Source of the DNA: an uncultured Flavobacteriales bacterium
Lineage (GTDB): Bacteria > Bacteroidota > Bacteroidia > Flavobacteriales_D > Sanyastnellaceae
DNA length: 59,031 bases
Assembly (NCBI GenBank): GCA_905478795.1
Contig: CAJQJX010000047.1
Location: 1 to 59,031 of the forward strand
Direction of reading: 5' to 3'
Shown: positions 33,027 through 41,119 of the stretch, one piece after another
How the letters are laid out: every line of letters starts with the position of its first letter
Numbering within the stretch: position 1 is the first letter of the stretch
The notes under the pieces: generated by a model
Databases searched by the model: none
What the model was told of the DNA's origin: nothing
Seen by the model: the letters and a program-made list of their open reading frames with translations, nothing else
Program-made: the position numbers and the translations under genes

Positions 33027-34018
33027 CAGTCCTTGAGCAATTCTTTAATACTCCCTACGCTGCCCATCATGCCACTCGCTTCGTAAGGCATGAAGACGAC
33101 ACGGGACTTGTCGTTCGAGGTCTCCATCATCTTTTCCAAAGCCTCGACATACCGCACCGCAATGAGATATTGGGTAGGGTCGGCTTTTGTTGTTGAGACC
33201 GCATCCGCTACCATTCCAATGGCTTTGGCCTCTGCAGCGGCTATCTGGAGACGGGCATTGGCCTGACCCTCAGCCTCCAGAATGGCCGCTTGACGCTCAC
33301 CTTCAGCCTTGTTGATGTCGGCGCCCTTTTGGCCCTCGGCCTCCAGGATGGCAGCGGTCTTTGTACCCTCAGCCTCAATGATTTGCGCACGGCGACTGCG
33401 CTCAGCACGCATTTGCTTTTCCATGGCCTCTTTAATATCCTGAGGCGGATTGATGTCTTGAAGCTCAACGCGGTTCACCTTCACCCCCCACTTATTGGTG
33501 GCCTCGTCAAGGATGGCGCGCAGCTTGGTGTTGATGGTGTCCCGGCTCGACAAACATTCATCGAGGTCCAATTCACCCAATACATTTCTCAGCGTCGTCT
33601 GGGTCAACTTTTCTATCGCATTGGGCAGATTGCTGATTTCGTAGACACTCTTTACCGGGTCCGTGATTTGGAAATAAATCAAAGCATTGATCTCTGTCAC
33701 CACGTTGTCTCGGGTGATGACGCTTTGGCGGGGAAAGTCAAATACCGTCTCCCGCATGTCAATGCGCTCGAGCATTTTGTAAGCGACAACACGCTCACCC
33801 ATAGGCCCCTCTTTTGCGTAACGCCACACACTCGCCCGTGGACGGTCCACAAAAGGAATCAAGATGTTAATGCCCGCCGTCATCGTTGTCCGGTAGCGTC
33901 CCAAGCGTTCAACGACAAGGGCCTCACTCTGCTTGACGATCCGCAATCCGCGGATCACAATCACCATAGCGAGCACCAAAAGGGCAATAGAAATAAAAGA
34001 GAAACCTTCCATAATCAT
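33026..34018 (-). CDS. SPFH/stomatin-like (slipin/QmcA) membrane protein
   Basis: A 330-residue SPFH-domain protein. One N-terminal membrane helix (ISIALLVLAMVIVIRGL) is followed by the SPFH core (RYRTTMTAGINILIPFVDRP, ITRDNVVTEINALIYFQI, LGELDLDECLSSRD) and a long coiled coil (GTKTAAILEAEGQKGADINK onward). It forms ring-like scaffolds in the inner membrane. It lies next to an NfeD gene, the standard partner. ATG 34018 or 34012 may be used. Regulation not visible. Confidence 0.93.
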   Translation of the reverse strand: MIMEGFSFISIALLVLAMVIVIRGLRIVKQSEALVVERLGRYRTTMTAGINILIPFVDRPRASVWRYAKEGPMGERVVAYKMLERIDMRETVFDFPRQSVITRDNVVTEINALIYFQITDPVKSVYEISNLPNAIEKLTQTTLRNVLGELDLDECLSSRDTINTKLRAILDEATNKWGVKVNRVELQDINPPQDIKEAMEKQMRAERSRRAQIIEAEGTKTAAILEAEGQKGADINKAEGERQAAILEAEGQANARLQIAAAEAKAIGMVADAVSTTKADPTQYLIAVRYVEALEKMMETSNDKSRVVFMPYEASGMMGSVGSIKELLKD

Positions 34019-34031
34019 TGGGGAATTCAGA

Positions 34032-34514
34032 TTAATTCAACGGCTCGACAATGAGCACGTTGGATTCTACGGATACAATACGAAGCTGGTCTCCAACCGC
34101 AAAGTTGGTGGGGTCATTGGTTGAGGCAGCACCTTCGGCGCGGACACCCTTCCAATCGGAAGGGAATTCAATCAGCCAATCGTCCCCATCAATGCGCCCG
34201 CGCCCCCTTCCTGAATGAGGGTCAATCGCGAGGGTCATCCGCACGGTTCTGCCAGGCAACGCGTCGACACCAGTGGATACCGAATCACCGCTAAACCAAG
34301 CCCTCATAGCGAGAGGACGCAGAAACAACAGCGACAATAAGGCACCCGCAGAGGCCGCAATAAATTGGTACTCCCACCAATCTGTAAAAACGGTCGCCAG
34401 CCCTCCTGCAAAGGCGCCCACTGCGAGCGACCCCAGCACCAAGCCAGGGACAAAAGCCTCTCCAATCAGCAACATCAAAAATGCCAAAGTCCACCAATGC
34501 CACTGCTCCATCAT
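34032..34514 (-). CDS. NfeD family membrane protein
   Basis: A 160-residue protein with three or four N-terminal membrane helices (WWTLAFLMLLIGEAFVPGL, GSLAVGAFAGGLATVFTDWW, FIAASAGALLSLLFL) and a C-terminal OB-fold soluble domain (GRGRIDGDDWLIEF). This is the short NfeD architecture. It pairs with the stomatin-like gene 13 nt downstream and probably forms a membrane-quality-control complex with it. No protease domain is present, which is normal for short NfeD. Confidence 0.9.
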   Translation of the reverse strand: MMEQWHWWTLAFLMLLIGEAFVPGLVLGSLAVGAFAGGLATVFTDWWEYQFIAASAGALLSLLFLRPLAMRAWFSGDSVSTGVDALPGRTVRMTLAIDPHSGRGRGRIDGDDWLIEFPSDWKGVRAEGAASTNDPTNFAVGDQLRIVSVESNVLIVEPLN

Positions 34515-34569
34515 GCGGTCAAAATAATGCAGAACTGCCCAATTAGGACTGCTGCTTCAGTATTCCGAA

Positions 34570-37146
34570 TCAGCGGAGGAAAATCCGGACAGCTCCATCA
34601 TCGAAGAATGTGCGGATGATCAACGGCCCTATGGCATCACAAGGAATGCGGTCCGTCGAAGCCCACCTGCCAGACCACCACAGCCTTCCAGTGAGGTCGT
34701 ACAGCGCGATACGCCCCTGCATGGAAGGCCCTTCAAAGCCAACCATTCCTCCTGCACGCCAACAGCGCAAGCCGCCCAGCCGTCCAGTAGGGTGGGAACC
34801 AACACTGTTGATTTCTAAGTCCAAAGCTCCTGATTGCACGCAACCTCCTGCATCTTCTACAGCCCAACCCAGGGAAGTGGGAGCCAGCGCCCAACCTGCA
34901 CTGTCCAATCCTCCAGACCACACCACGTCATATGGAGGTGTGCCACCTGTCACATCAAGTTCGACCCAGACAGTATCCGAGTCCCCCTGAAAACTCCAAT
35001 TCACATCCACTTCCAATGCGGGAGGCGCAGCAACCGCAACCGTATCGAACACGGCACAGCCCGCAGCATCCAATGCCACCACCGGCCAAACCCCGTCAGA
35101 CAGAGCCATCGGATCGGCACCGTTCCAATCGACTTGCAGGGGAGGCGTACCTCCCGATGCTTCAAAAGACACTTCTGCAACCCCACCTGAGCAAAGGGGA
35201 TTCACGAAATCCAGCGTCAGGGTCAACGCCTCTGGCATATCAACCAGCACTGTAGTATCCACAACACACTGAGGACCATACTGCCATTCAACAGCAATGG
35301 AATCCAAGGCCACCTGAACAACCGTGTCCAGCGGAAACGACAAGGAGTCCATCCATACCACACTTTCTGCACCCGTTGCAGACCAAGACAACACAGCACT
35401 GTCACCAAAACAAACAGGGTAGGTGCACTCAAACTCAGGGTCTCCTACAGGTGCCACATTTGCTGTCAAGACCCATTGAATGGATGCGGTTCCATTCCAC
35501 CAGGATGCTTCCAACACCTGCTCACCGGTGGCAGACGCCCACACGGAGTCCGACGTGAGGGGCACACCGTTCCAAGTCATCTCGAAATCACCGCTCAGCT
35601 CAGGAACCCGCCACCCTTGCTCATCCCATGGGCAATCGCGGTTGAGGACCTCGGGCATTGCACCTGCTGTGCCCTGAACCAACACATGCGCGGTGTCGGC
35701 ATCCAAAGCATACCACGTCTCGGTATTGGCACCTGGCCAAGTGACCACAATGGAGTCCAACGTTTGAAGGGTATCCATCCCGAAAAAACGGGTATATGAA
35801 TGCTGCGTCACATAATCCGAACCCGCATCGACTTGCTGCATCTGCCTTTGCCCTGCAGCATACACCTCTATGAGGGCTCCGACAGCATGAGAATTAGGCG
35901 TGGTACCAACCAACCGCACGGTCATGCGAGAAGCCCCCTGCTCATTGGTGTTGAGCAACAGCTGTGCAATGGGAATGGCACCGTGTCCGATGATATCAGG
36001 AGCCCGGTCACCATCCAAATCGAACCGGCCAAGGTGGTACAATGGAAACTGCTCATTGGGCCATCCCGTATCATCTTCTTGAAAGGCCAATCCAGAATCA
36101 AGCGCCAAATACAGCCGGTTGTCTACAGGAGATTCAGAGGGCCAATTCAGCGTTGCCACCATCAAGTCTTCACGGGCATCTCCGTCGACATCAACCGCAC
36201 AACCTCCCCAGCCATAATCGTCAATGCCACTTGTACCCGAATCCAAGGCCACATCTACAAAGCCCGAATCCGTTTGCTCAAATAAAGAATGGGGCACATT
36301 GGCAACATCTGTGCAAAACAAGTCCCAGTCGCCGTCTTGATCCGGGTCAAAAACAGTGGCCGTCATCGGATCAATGACATTCAACAAACCCAACTCCAGC
36401 GCCACATCCACAAACGTGCCATCCCCTTGATTGCGGTACATGGCATTTTTAAAGCTGGCTCGGTCGTTGATCACCCAGAGGTCTTGCCATCCATCCTTGT
36501 CATAATCGAGCCAGGCACCTTGAAAAGAAGTCTTGATGCCATCATTGACACCGACGGAATCATCGGCCAGCGTGAAGTATCCAAAGCCATCGTTGATCAG
36601 AAGGGCATTCGAATAGTGGTATTCTTCAATGCTGATGTGGTACGAGGCGATGTAAACGTCGAGGTCCTGATCCTGGTCAAAGTCTGCCGCAGAAATGCCC
36701 CGGGGTTTCCATCCAATCCAATCCGGCACCCCCCTCGCAGACGATTCATCCACGAGCTCACCACTGCCATTTCGGATGTAAAGCTTTACCCCATTTTCTT
36801 GGCGCCCAGCAAATAAATCCAAATCCCCATCCCCATCTACATCCACCCAAAGCACGCCTGTGGCCTGGTCTTCGCTCTCCAACTCTTGATCCAAATCAAA
36901 ACCACCTTCTGTCCTGAGGTATAGGCTCACGTTGCCCGAAGCCTGTGCAACAGTCAAGTCATCCAAGCCGTCCGAATTAAAATCCGCACAGCTCAAACCG
37001 CAGCCCCAATTACTCCCTGTGCAAGAAGCAGAAAGCAAATATTGAGTGGAGACGTCCTCCCACTGGGCCATGGCTGGGGAACACCCCCACAGCAACCACA
37101 GCATCAAAAGGCACCGTCCGAAAAGCAAACGCTTTATCTCAACCAT
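34570..37146 (-). CDS. Large secreted FG-GAP/ASPIC-UnbV/SprB-repeat protein, paralogue A
   Basis: An 858-residue exported protein, signal peptide ending ~residue 27 (SPAMA before QWED). FG-GAP repeats with calcium-type motifs (DFNSDGLDD, DVDGDGDLD, DFDQDQDLD, DYDKDGWQD) span ~45-400. An ASPIC/UnbV domain is at ~410-490. A Trp-rich Ig-like domain (~500-620) and SprB-like repeats (GGTPPLQVDWNGADP, GGTPPYDVVWSGGLD) follow. The last ~70 residues (IALYDLTGRLWWS to the end) look like a T9SS type A domain lacking the usual YPNP start. Its ATG overlaps the end of paralogue B by 13 nt. Function unknown; probably surface adhesion or sugar binding. Confidence 0.85.
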   Translation of the reverse strand: MVEIKRLLFGRCLLMLWLLWGCSPAMAQWEDVSTQYLLSASCTGSNWGCGLSCADFNSDGLDDLTVAQASGNVSLYLRTEGGFDLDQELESEDQATGVLWVDVDGDGDLDLFAGRQENGVKLYIRNGSGELVDESSARGVPDWIGWKPRGISAADFDQDQDLDVYIASYHISIEEYHYSNALLINDGFGYFTLADDSVGVNDGIKTSFQGAWLDYDKDGWQDLWVINDRASFKNAMYRNQGDGTFVDVALELGLLNVIDPMTATVFDPDQDGDWDLFCTDVANVPHSLFEQTDSGFVDVALDSGTSGIDDYGWGGCAVDVDGDAREDLMVATLNWPSESPVDNRLYLALDSGLAFQEDDTGWPNEQFPLYHLGRFDLDGDRAPDIIGHGAIPIAQLLLNTNEQGASRMTVRLVGTTPNSHAVGALIEVYAAGQRQMQQVDAGSDYVTQHSYTRFFGMDTLQTLDSIVVTWPGANTETWYALDADTAHVLVQGTAGAMPEVLNRDCPWDEQGWRVPELSGDFEMTWNGVPLTSDSVWASATGEQVLEASWWNGTASIQWVLTANVAPVGDPEFECTYPVCFGDSAVLSWSATGAESVVWMDSLSFPLDTVVQVALDSIAVEWQYGPQCVVDTTVLVDMPEALTLTLDFVNPLCSGGVAEVSFEASGGTPPLQVDWNGADPMALSDGVWPVVALDAAGCAVFDTVAVAAPPALEVDVNWSFQGDSDTVWVELDVTGGTPPYDVVWSGGLDSAGWALAPTSLGWAVEDAGGCVQSGALDLEINSVGSHPTGRLGGLRCWRAGGMVGFEGPSMQGRIALYDLTGRLWWSGRWASTDRIPCDAIGPLIIRTFFDDGAVRIFLR

Positions 37147-39704
37147 CGGAAAACACTGCCGGCAGCATCAATACCCGTGACCACAACCGGCACATCCGTC
37201 CACAATTCCAGAGCCGATGAAGCAGGTACATTCCATTTTCTCACAAGCAACCTTCCCGACAAATCGTAAACCGATACGTCCAAGCGCTCTCCATCAGGTC
37301 CATACAGCCCGAGCGCGCTCCCCATCCTGAGGCAGCTCCAAGAAACCGCATCCTGTGCATTGGAAATCCCAGACAAGGGATTCTGTGCAATGTTCAAGGC
37401 CCCCAAGTCAAGGCAGCCATTGGCATCCTGCACGTACCACCCCAAGTCCAGAGGGGCCAAAGCCATTCCATCGTCGTCGATGGCACCATTCCAATTCCAA
37501 GAATAGGGGGGGGTCCCTCCAAAGATCTCGGACACAATCTGCACCGAGTCCGAGCTGCCTATATACCCGAAGCTTACAAGACCAATCAGGCTATCTGGGC
37601 TGACAATCTCCAATGAGTCCGTGAATACACAGCCGAAGTCATCCGAAATATTAAAAGGCACAACACCCGGCATGAGCGCGGACAAATCAGCGCCGCCTGC
37701 ATCAATGGTCAACGTCCCTGTGCCCCCAGTTGCAACGACCACTGCGGACCCCAAATCACCGGCGCAGGAAGGCTGAATCACCCCGACTTGGGCGGACAAT
37801 TCTTCGGGCTCAATCACCGTGAATGTCGTATCCAATACACAACCGTTGGTGACCTCTATCTGCAATTCAAAACTGCCTGAAGCAAAGGGGAGGCCCTCCG
37901 TGTAAACAGGCAAAACGATGCTATCCAATGTAACCAACGCTGAATCTGGCATGCTCCACGACACCAAAGCTGAATCGCCAAAACAAAGACCGGGAACCAC
38001 ATCCAACGAAAATGAAGGTGGAAGTTCAGGGTTCCACGACACCGTTTGGCTCCATGTGTATCCACCGCCCCACCAACTGGCCTCTAAAGTCCATTCCCCT
38101 GGGGCTTCAGCCACAACAATATCTGAAGTGACCGGAACGCCATTCCATGTCATGTCCACAGTAGCCGGGTCAAAAGGAACCGTCCAACTGGCAAGGTCCC
38201 ATTCACAGGAAGATTCGATGGGCTCCAATGAACCTGCAGCTTCGACGATTACCAATGCAGTATCGGCAGCAACATCAAACAGGATGTCTCGAATTCCACT
38301 GGGCCAAAACACCTCGATTGAATCTACAACGTCAACGTCTCCAAGGCCAAAAAACCGGGTGTAAGTGTGCTGGGTCATGTAGTCTTCACCTGCATTCATC
38401 TGCTTCATCTGGGTAAGACTGTCTGCATGAACCTTGATCACAGCGCCCACTCCACGGGTGTTGGAGAGGGTACCCACAAGGTCGATGGTCATCCGATTGT
38501 TGTCATCTTCATTCGTCAACATCAGTACTTGCGGACTCAATGCATTGCCATGTCCGACGATATCGGGAATCCGATCCTGATCCAAGTCCAAGCGACCTAA
38601 ACAATACAACTGGAACTGCTCATTGGGCCAGTCATCTGTGACATCTTCAAAATGTAACCCTGTGCCATCATTCATATACAGATGGTTGTCATAAGGGAGG
38701 GTATTCGGAAACCGATAGGTCGCTACCATCATGTCATCCCAGCGGTCACCGTCTACATCTATGGCACAAGTACCCCATCCGTATTGCATGCTCGCTACAC
38801 CGGCTGATTCTGCCATGTCATAGTAGACACCCGCAGTGTTGATCATAAAAGCATTGGCCAAATTCTCAACGTTTGTAACGTACTGGTCCCAGTCGCCATC
38901 GTTGTCAGGGTCAAACAATGTTGCAGACATGGAATTGACCGAAATATTCGCTCCAGAAGATTCTGAAATGTCTACGAAGGGTCCGCCACCCGCATTGGCG
39001 TAAAGCGCATTGAGAAATATCAATCGGTCATTGATGACCCACAGGTCATCAAATCCATTCTGATCATAATCAAACCATGCGCCTTGGAATGAATGCTGCA
39101 GGCCATCTCCAACACCCGCTAGGAAGGTGGTTTCTTCAAAATATCCCGTTCCGCCATTCTGAAACAGCATATTCTCATAGGCTATCTGTTGCATCTCGTC
39201 ATGGTAACTGGCGATGTAGATATCGAGGTCACCATCCCGGTCGTAGTCCCGGGCAGAAATTCCCCGATTGTCCCAATCAACCAATAGGGGAATACCCCGA
39301 ATAGAGCCTTCCTCATTCAGCGTTCCATCAGGTTGCCGGATGTAGAGATAAACACCAACTCCAGCTGCACCCGCAAAGAGGTCAAGGTCTCCGTCGTTGT
39401 CTATGTCGACCCAAAGAACCGCTTTCGCTTCAGCTTCCACATCTAAAACGAGATCCAAAATCAAACCCGACTCACCTCCCATATATAGCTTGATGAGACC
39501 ATCTGTGCCCGCAACGGTAACATCGTCCCAACCATCACCATTGTAGTCCACCGTAGAGAGGCCACAACCGAACAAGCTTCCAAATGTGCTGCTCTCCATC
39601 AAGTAGTCCAATGTGACATCCTCCAATTGAGCAGCGCTTTCACAGACAAGACTAAAGAAAACAACAGTCCCGATCAGACGGGACCAGCATGCAAGAGGTT
39701 TCAT
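37134..39704 (-). CDS. Large secreted FG-GAP/ASPIC-UnbV/SprB-repeat protein, paralogue B
   Basis: An 856-residue protein with the architecture of its neighbour: signal peptide ending near residue 25 (CESAAQ), FG-GAP repeats to ~390 (DYNGDGWDD, DIDNDGDLD, DYDRDGDLD, DPDNDGDWD), ASPIC/UnbV (~400-490), an Ig-like block, SprB-like repeats (GGTPPYSWNWNGAIDDDG) and a T9SS-like tail (VSVYDLSGRLLVRKW). Shared blocks such as SFQGAWFDYDQNGFDDLWV and QFQLYCLGRLDLDQDR align with both paralogues, showing duplication. It is the promoter-proximal gene of the pair. Ligand unknown. Confidence 0.85.
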   Translation of the reverse strand: MKPLACWSRLIGTVVFFSLVCESAAQLEDVTLDYLMESSTFGSLFGCGLSTVDYNGDGWDDVTVAGTDGLIKLYMGGESGLILDLVLDVEAEAKAVLWVDIDNDGDLDLFAGAAGVGVYLYIRQPDGTLNEEGSIRGIPLLVDWDNRGISARDYDRDGDLDIYIASYHDEMQQIAYENMLFQNGGTGYFEETTFLAGVGDGLQHSFQGAWFDYDQNGFDDLWVINDRLIFLNALYANAGGGPFVDISESSGANISVNSMSATLFDPDNDGDWDQYVTNVENLANAFMINTAGVYYDMAESAGVASMQYGWGTCAIDVDGDRWDDMMVATYRFPNTLPYDNHLYMNDGTGLHFEDVTDDWPNEQFQLYCLGRLDLDQDRIPDIVGHGNALSPQVLMLTNEDDNNRMTIDLVGTLSNTRGVGAVIKVHADSLTQMKQMNAGEDYMTQHTYTRFFGLGDVDVVDSIEVFWPSGIRDILFDVAADTALVIVEAAGSLEPIESSCEWDLASWTVPFDPATVDMTWNGVPVTSDIVVAEAPGEWTLEASWWGGGYTWSQTVSWNPELPPSFSLDVVPGLCFGDSALVSWSMPDSALVTLDSIVLPVYTEGLPFASGSFELQIEVTNGCVLDTTFTVIEPEELSAQVGVIQPSCAGDLGSAVVVATGGTGTLTIDAGGADLSALMPGVVPFNISDDFGCVFTDSLEIVSPDSLIGLVSFGYIGSSDSVQIVSEIFGGTPPYSWNWNGAIDDDGMALAPLDLGWYVQDANGCLDLGALNIAQNPLSGISNAQDAVSWSCLRMGSALGLYGPDGERLDVSVYDLSGRLLVRKWNVPASSALELWTDVPVVVTGIDAAGSVFRWLR

Positions 39705-39761
39705 AGAGAACAGGTAGCGGTGATTTAATTGACGGAAAAATCTTGCAAACGTTGCCCGGAT

Positions 39762-40394
39762 TTATAACAAATCCTTCAGCAAAGACAACACCAAGGGAAC
39801 CAAGGACACGTTGCCGTCATTGGTGAGGACATGGTCAGCCTTCGCATTCACTTTTTCTGCGGGCCATTGATGTGCCATGCGCGCAGCTGCTGCTGACTGA
39901 CTCCAACCATTGCGTTCACAGACACGCTTTAACCTGAGAGAAACTGGAGCGGTAACAGCCCACACCACATCGCAGTCTTGATCGCTCCCAGATTCGTACA
40001 AAATGGCCGCTTCCCTGAACACTACATCCGCACCATTCATCTCTTCTTGAGATTTCCATTGGGAGAAAGTGCGCGAAACAGCGGGGTGCACCAGCCGATT
40101 CAAGTCGGCCAATGCAACAGGGTCAGCAAACACCACATTCGCCAACTCCAACCTGTTCAAGGCTCCATTTGCATGCAAAATGCCAGGCCCAAAGCGGTCT
40201 ACCACGGCCTGCAGCAGGATGTCGTCTCGGTCGTATAACGAGCGTGCCACAGCATCAGCATCGAATACGGGGTGCCCCAATGATTTTAAAATATGAGCCA
40301 CCACAGACTTCCCAGCCCCCATGCCCCCTGTCAAGCCGACAACAACAGCCTTGGGTTTTCCCAAAATTTCGTCCTTGGATGTCGATAAAGACAT
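39762..40394 (-). CDS. coaE: Dephospho-CoA kinase
   Basis: A 210-residue P-loop kinase with AVVVGLTGGMGAGKSVVAH near residue 14, HPVFDADAVARSLY and an LVHP(A)V segment, all typical of CoaE. It phosphorylates dephospho-CoA in the last step of CoA synthesis. The ATG at 40394 gives a normal N-terminus with ~15 residues before the first strand. It is divergent from rpe (45 nt apart) and lies between the secreted paralogues without functional connection to them. Confidence 0.95.
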   Translation of the reverse strand: MSLSTSKDEILGKPKAVVVGLTGGMGAGKSVVAHILKSLGHPVFDADAVARSLYDRDDILLQAVVDRFGPGILHANGALNRLELANVVFADPVALADLNRLVHPAVSRTFSQWKSQEEMNGADVVFREAAILYESGSDQDCDVVWAVTAPVSLRLKRVCERNGWSQSAAAARMAHQWPAEKVNAKADHVLTNDGNVSLVPLVLSLLKDLL

Positions 40395-40439
40395 GGTGCA
40401 ATATTCGGGCATATCAACCGGCCACACGACATTTACACC

Positions 40440-41105
40440 ATGCCACATCTCATTGCCCCTTCACTGCTCGCTGCTGACTTTGGAAACTTAGCCAGAGACG
40501 TCAAGATGGTAGAAAACAGCGATGCGGATTGGCATCACATTGATGTCATGGACGGCATATTCGTTCCCAATATCAGTTATGGTATGCCGGTCATTGCAGC
40601 CATTGGAGAACATGCTCAGAAACCACTCGATGTACACCTCATGATTGAGGCGCCTGATCGATACATTGCTGAGTTTGCCGCTTTGGGAGCCCATGTGCTC
40701 ACCGTCCACGCCGAGGCTTGCGTGCACCTTCACCGCACACTCGGCGCCATTCGCGAAGCCGGTATGCGACCCGGCGTAGCATTGAATCCACACACTCCAT
40801 TGTCCGCAATTGAGGAGGTGCTTGGCGAGCTTGACCTCGTATGCATCATGAGCGTCAACCCTGGTTTCGGCGGGCAAAAATTTATTGCAGGAACCTTTGA
40901 CAAGGTGCGCAGGCTAGATGCCATGCGCAAACAGCACCAACTGGATTTCCTGATTGAGGTAGATGGGGGAGTGGTCCAAAGCAACGCCGCCCAACTCGTT
41001 GAAGCCGGAGCCAACGTGCTGGTTGCAGGGTCTTCCGTATTCAAAGCGGAGAACCCCACCGAAGCTGTTTCCAGGCTCAAGCGATGCGCCATCGAAAATG
41101 CCTGA
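40440..41105 (+). CDS. rpe: Ribulose-phosphate 3-epimerase
   Basis: A 221-residue TIM-barrel enzyme with LIAPSLLAADFGNLARD, the metal-site HHIDVMDGIFVPN, LDVHLMIEAPDRYI, IMSVNPGFGGQKFI and EVDGGVVQSNA. It interconverts ribulose 5-phosphate and xylulose 5-phosphate in the pentose phosphate pathway. Length is standard. It converges with the third secreted paralogue, with 14 nt between their stops. Confidence 0.97.
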   Translation: MPHLIAPSLLAADFGNLARDVKMVENSDADWHHIDVMDGIFVPNISYGMPVIAAIGEHAQKPLDVHLMIEAPDRYIAEFAALGAHVLTVHAEACVHLHRTLGAIREAGMRPGVALNPHTPLSAIEEVLGELDLVCIMSVNPGFGGQKFIAGTFDKVRRLDAMRKQHQLDFLIEVDGGVVQSNAAQLVEAGANVLVAGSSVFKAENPTEAVSRLKRCAIENA

Positions 41106-41119
41106 ACTGGCGCGAAAAA

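Noticed and set aside
35800-36816. Plus-strand ORFs opposite paralogue A
   Set aside because: Antisense of repeated calcium-binding codons; low-complexity.
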